Assembly: GCA_050942745.1 (NCBI GenBank)
Contig: JBMNNX010000332.1
Span: forward strand, 1-6,371
DNA from: UBA10939 sp050942745
GTDB lineage: Bacteria > Myxococcota > Myxococcia > Myxococcales > UBA5297
Reading direction: 5' to 3'
DNA length: 6,371 bases
Each line of letters begins with the position of its first letter. The first letter of the stretch is position 1. A program made the translations under genes and the position numbers. The notes beneath the pieces are model-generated. The model was given only the letters and a program-made list of their open reading frames with translations. It was not told where the DNA came from and searched no databases. Below are positions 6,231 through 6,371 of the stretch, one piece after another.

Positions 6231-6371
6231 CTGTGGCCTTGAACTAACAGGGTTTCGGAACGGCGGCGGTTTCTTCTACAAAACGTCATCGACGTGAGGG
6301 CAGCCGAGACCGTTGTGAGCTCTGGTGCCTTTGTGCCCGACCCCGAGCCTGGTTCTGGGGATGGCTGCTGT

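Larger units (their letters stand above)
5960..6371. other. 412-base region upstream of rimO without a convincing gene
   Basis: The rimO frame stays open through most of this stretch (to an ATG at 6289), but the translation is Arg/Ser/Pro-rich and low in structure, and looks like a GC-driven open frame. Plus-strand frames are equally unconvincing. It holds a palindrome at 6021-6046, a hairpin at 6215-6230 and a weak promoter-like pair (TTGCCA, 18 bases, GATGGT on the minus strand, near 6020-6050). The right edge at 6290-6371 shows nothing recognisable. The rimO promoter and leader are probably here. Confidence 0.55.

Noticed and set aside
5960..6289. 110-codon in-frame N-terminal extension of rimO
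   Set aside because: RimO proteins start a few residues before the LGC motif. The extension is Arg/Ser/Pro-rich, has no domain, and contains palindromic DNA more typical of a regulatory region.

Overview
This is a high-GC window (roughly 70% by eye). Every convincing gene lies on the minus strand and reads right to left. The right half holds a complete rimO, the radical-SAM methylthiotransferase that modifies ribosomal protein S12. The left half holds the start of a four-gene Wadjet anti-plasmid defence cassette: jetA (DUF2397/TIGR02677), jetB (DUF2398/TIGR02678) and the N-terminal third of the SMC-like ATPase jetC (TIGR02680). jetC runs off the left edge, and the nuclease subunit jetD is not in the window.

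The RimO sequence resembles myxobacterial RimO as I remember it, especially the C-terminal EHLLVGR...GQA...IDG...YINDG stretch. With the base composition, this suggests a Myxococcota or other deltaproteobacterial-type genome. That is inference from recalled family sequences, not a search.

Layout from right to left. Positions 6371-5960 are a non-coding stretch upstream of rimO, with a palindrome and a small hairpin but no clear gene. Positions 5959-4601 are rimO. Positions 4600-4076 are a 525-base gap holding one candidate 45-residue His-rich ORF (4482-4345), a hairpin, short shuffled repeats, and a sigma70-like promoter just before jetA. Positions 4075-2525 are jetA, 2528-1245 are jetB and 1248-1 are jetC. 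The jet genes overlap by four bases at each junction (GTGA and ATGA), with good ribosome binding sites inside the upstream genes, so they form one translationally coupled operon.

In Wadjet systems JetA (kleisin-like), JetB (winged-helix, MukE-like) and JetC (SMC ATPase) form an SMC complex related to MukBEF. It extrudes DNA loops, and on small circular DNA it brings in the JetD nuclease to cut the plasmid. By domain content this copy belongs to the DUF2397/2398/2399 lineage, which I take to be type II. Most mechanistic work is on type I. rimO is an unrelated housekeeping gene, so the jet operon appears to sit as an accessory module in its 3' flank. The many long plus-strand ORFs are antisense shadows produced by high GC.
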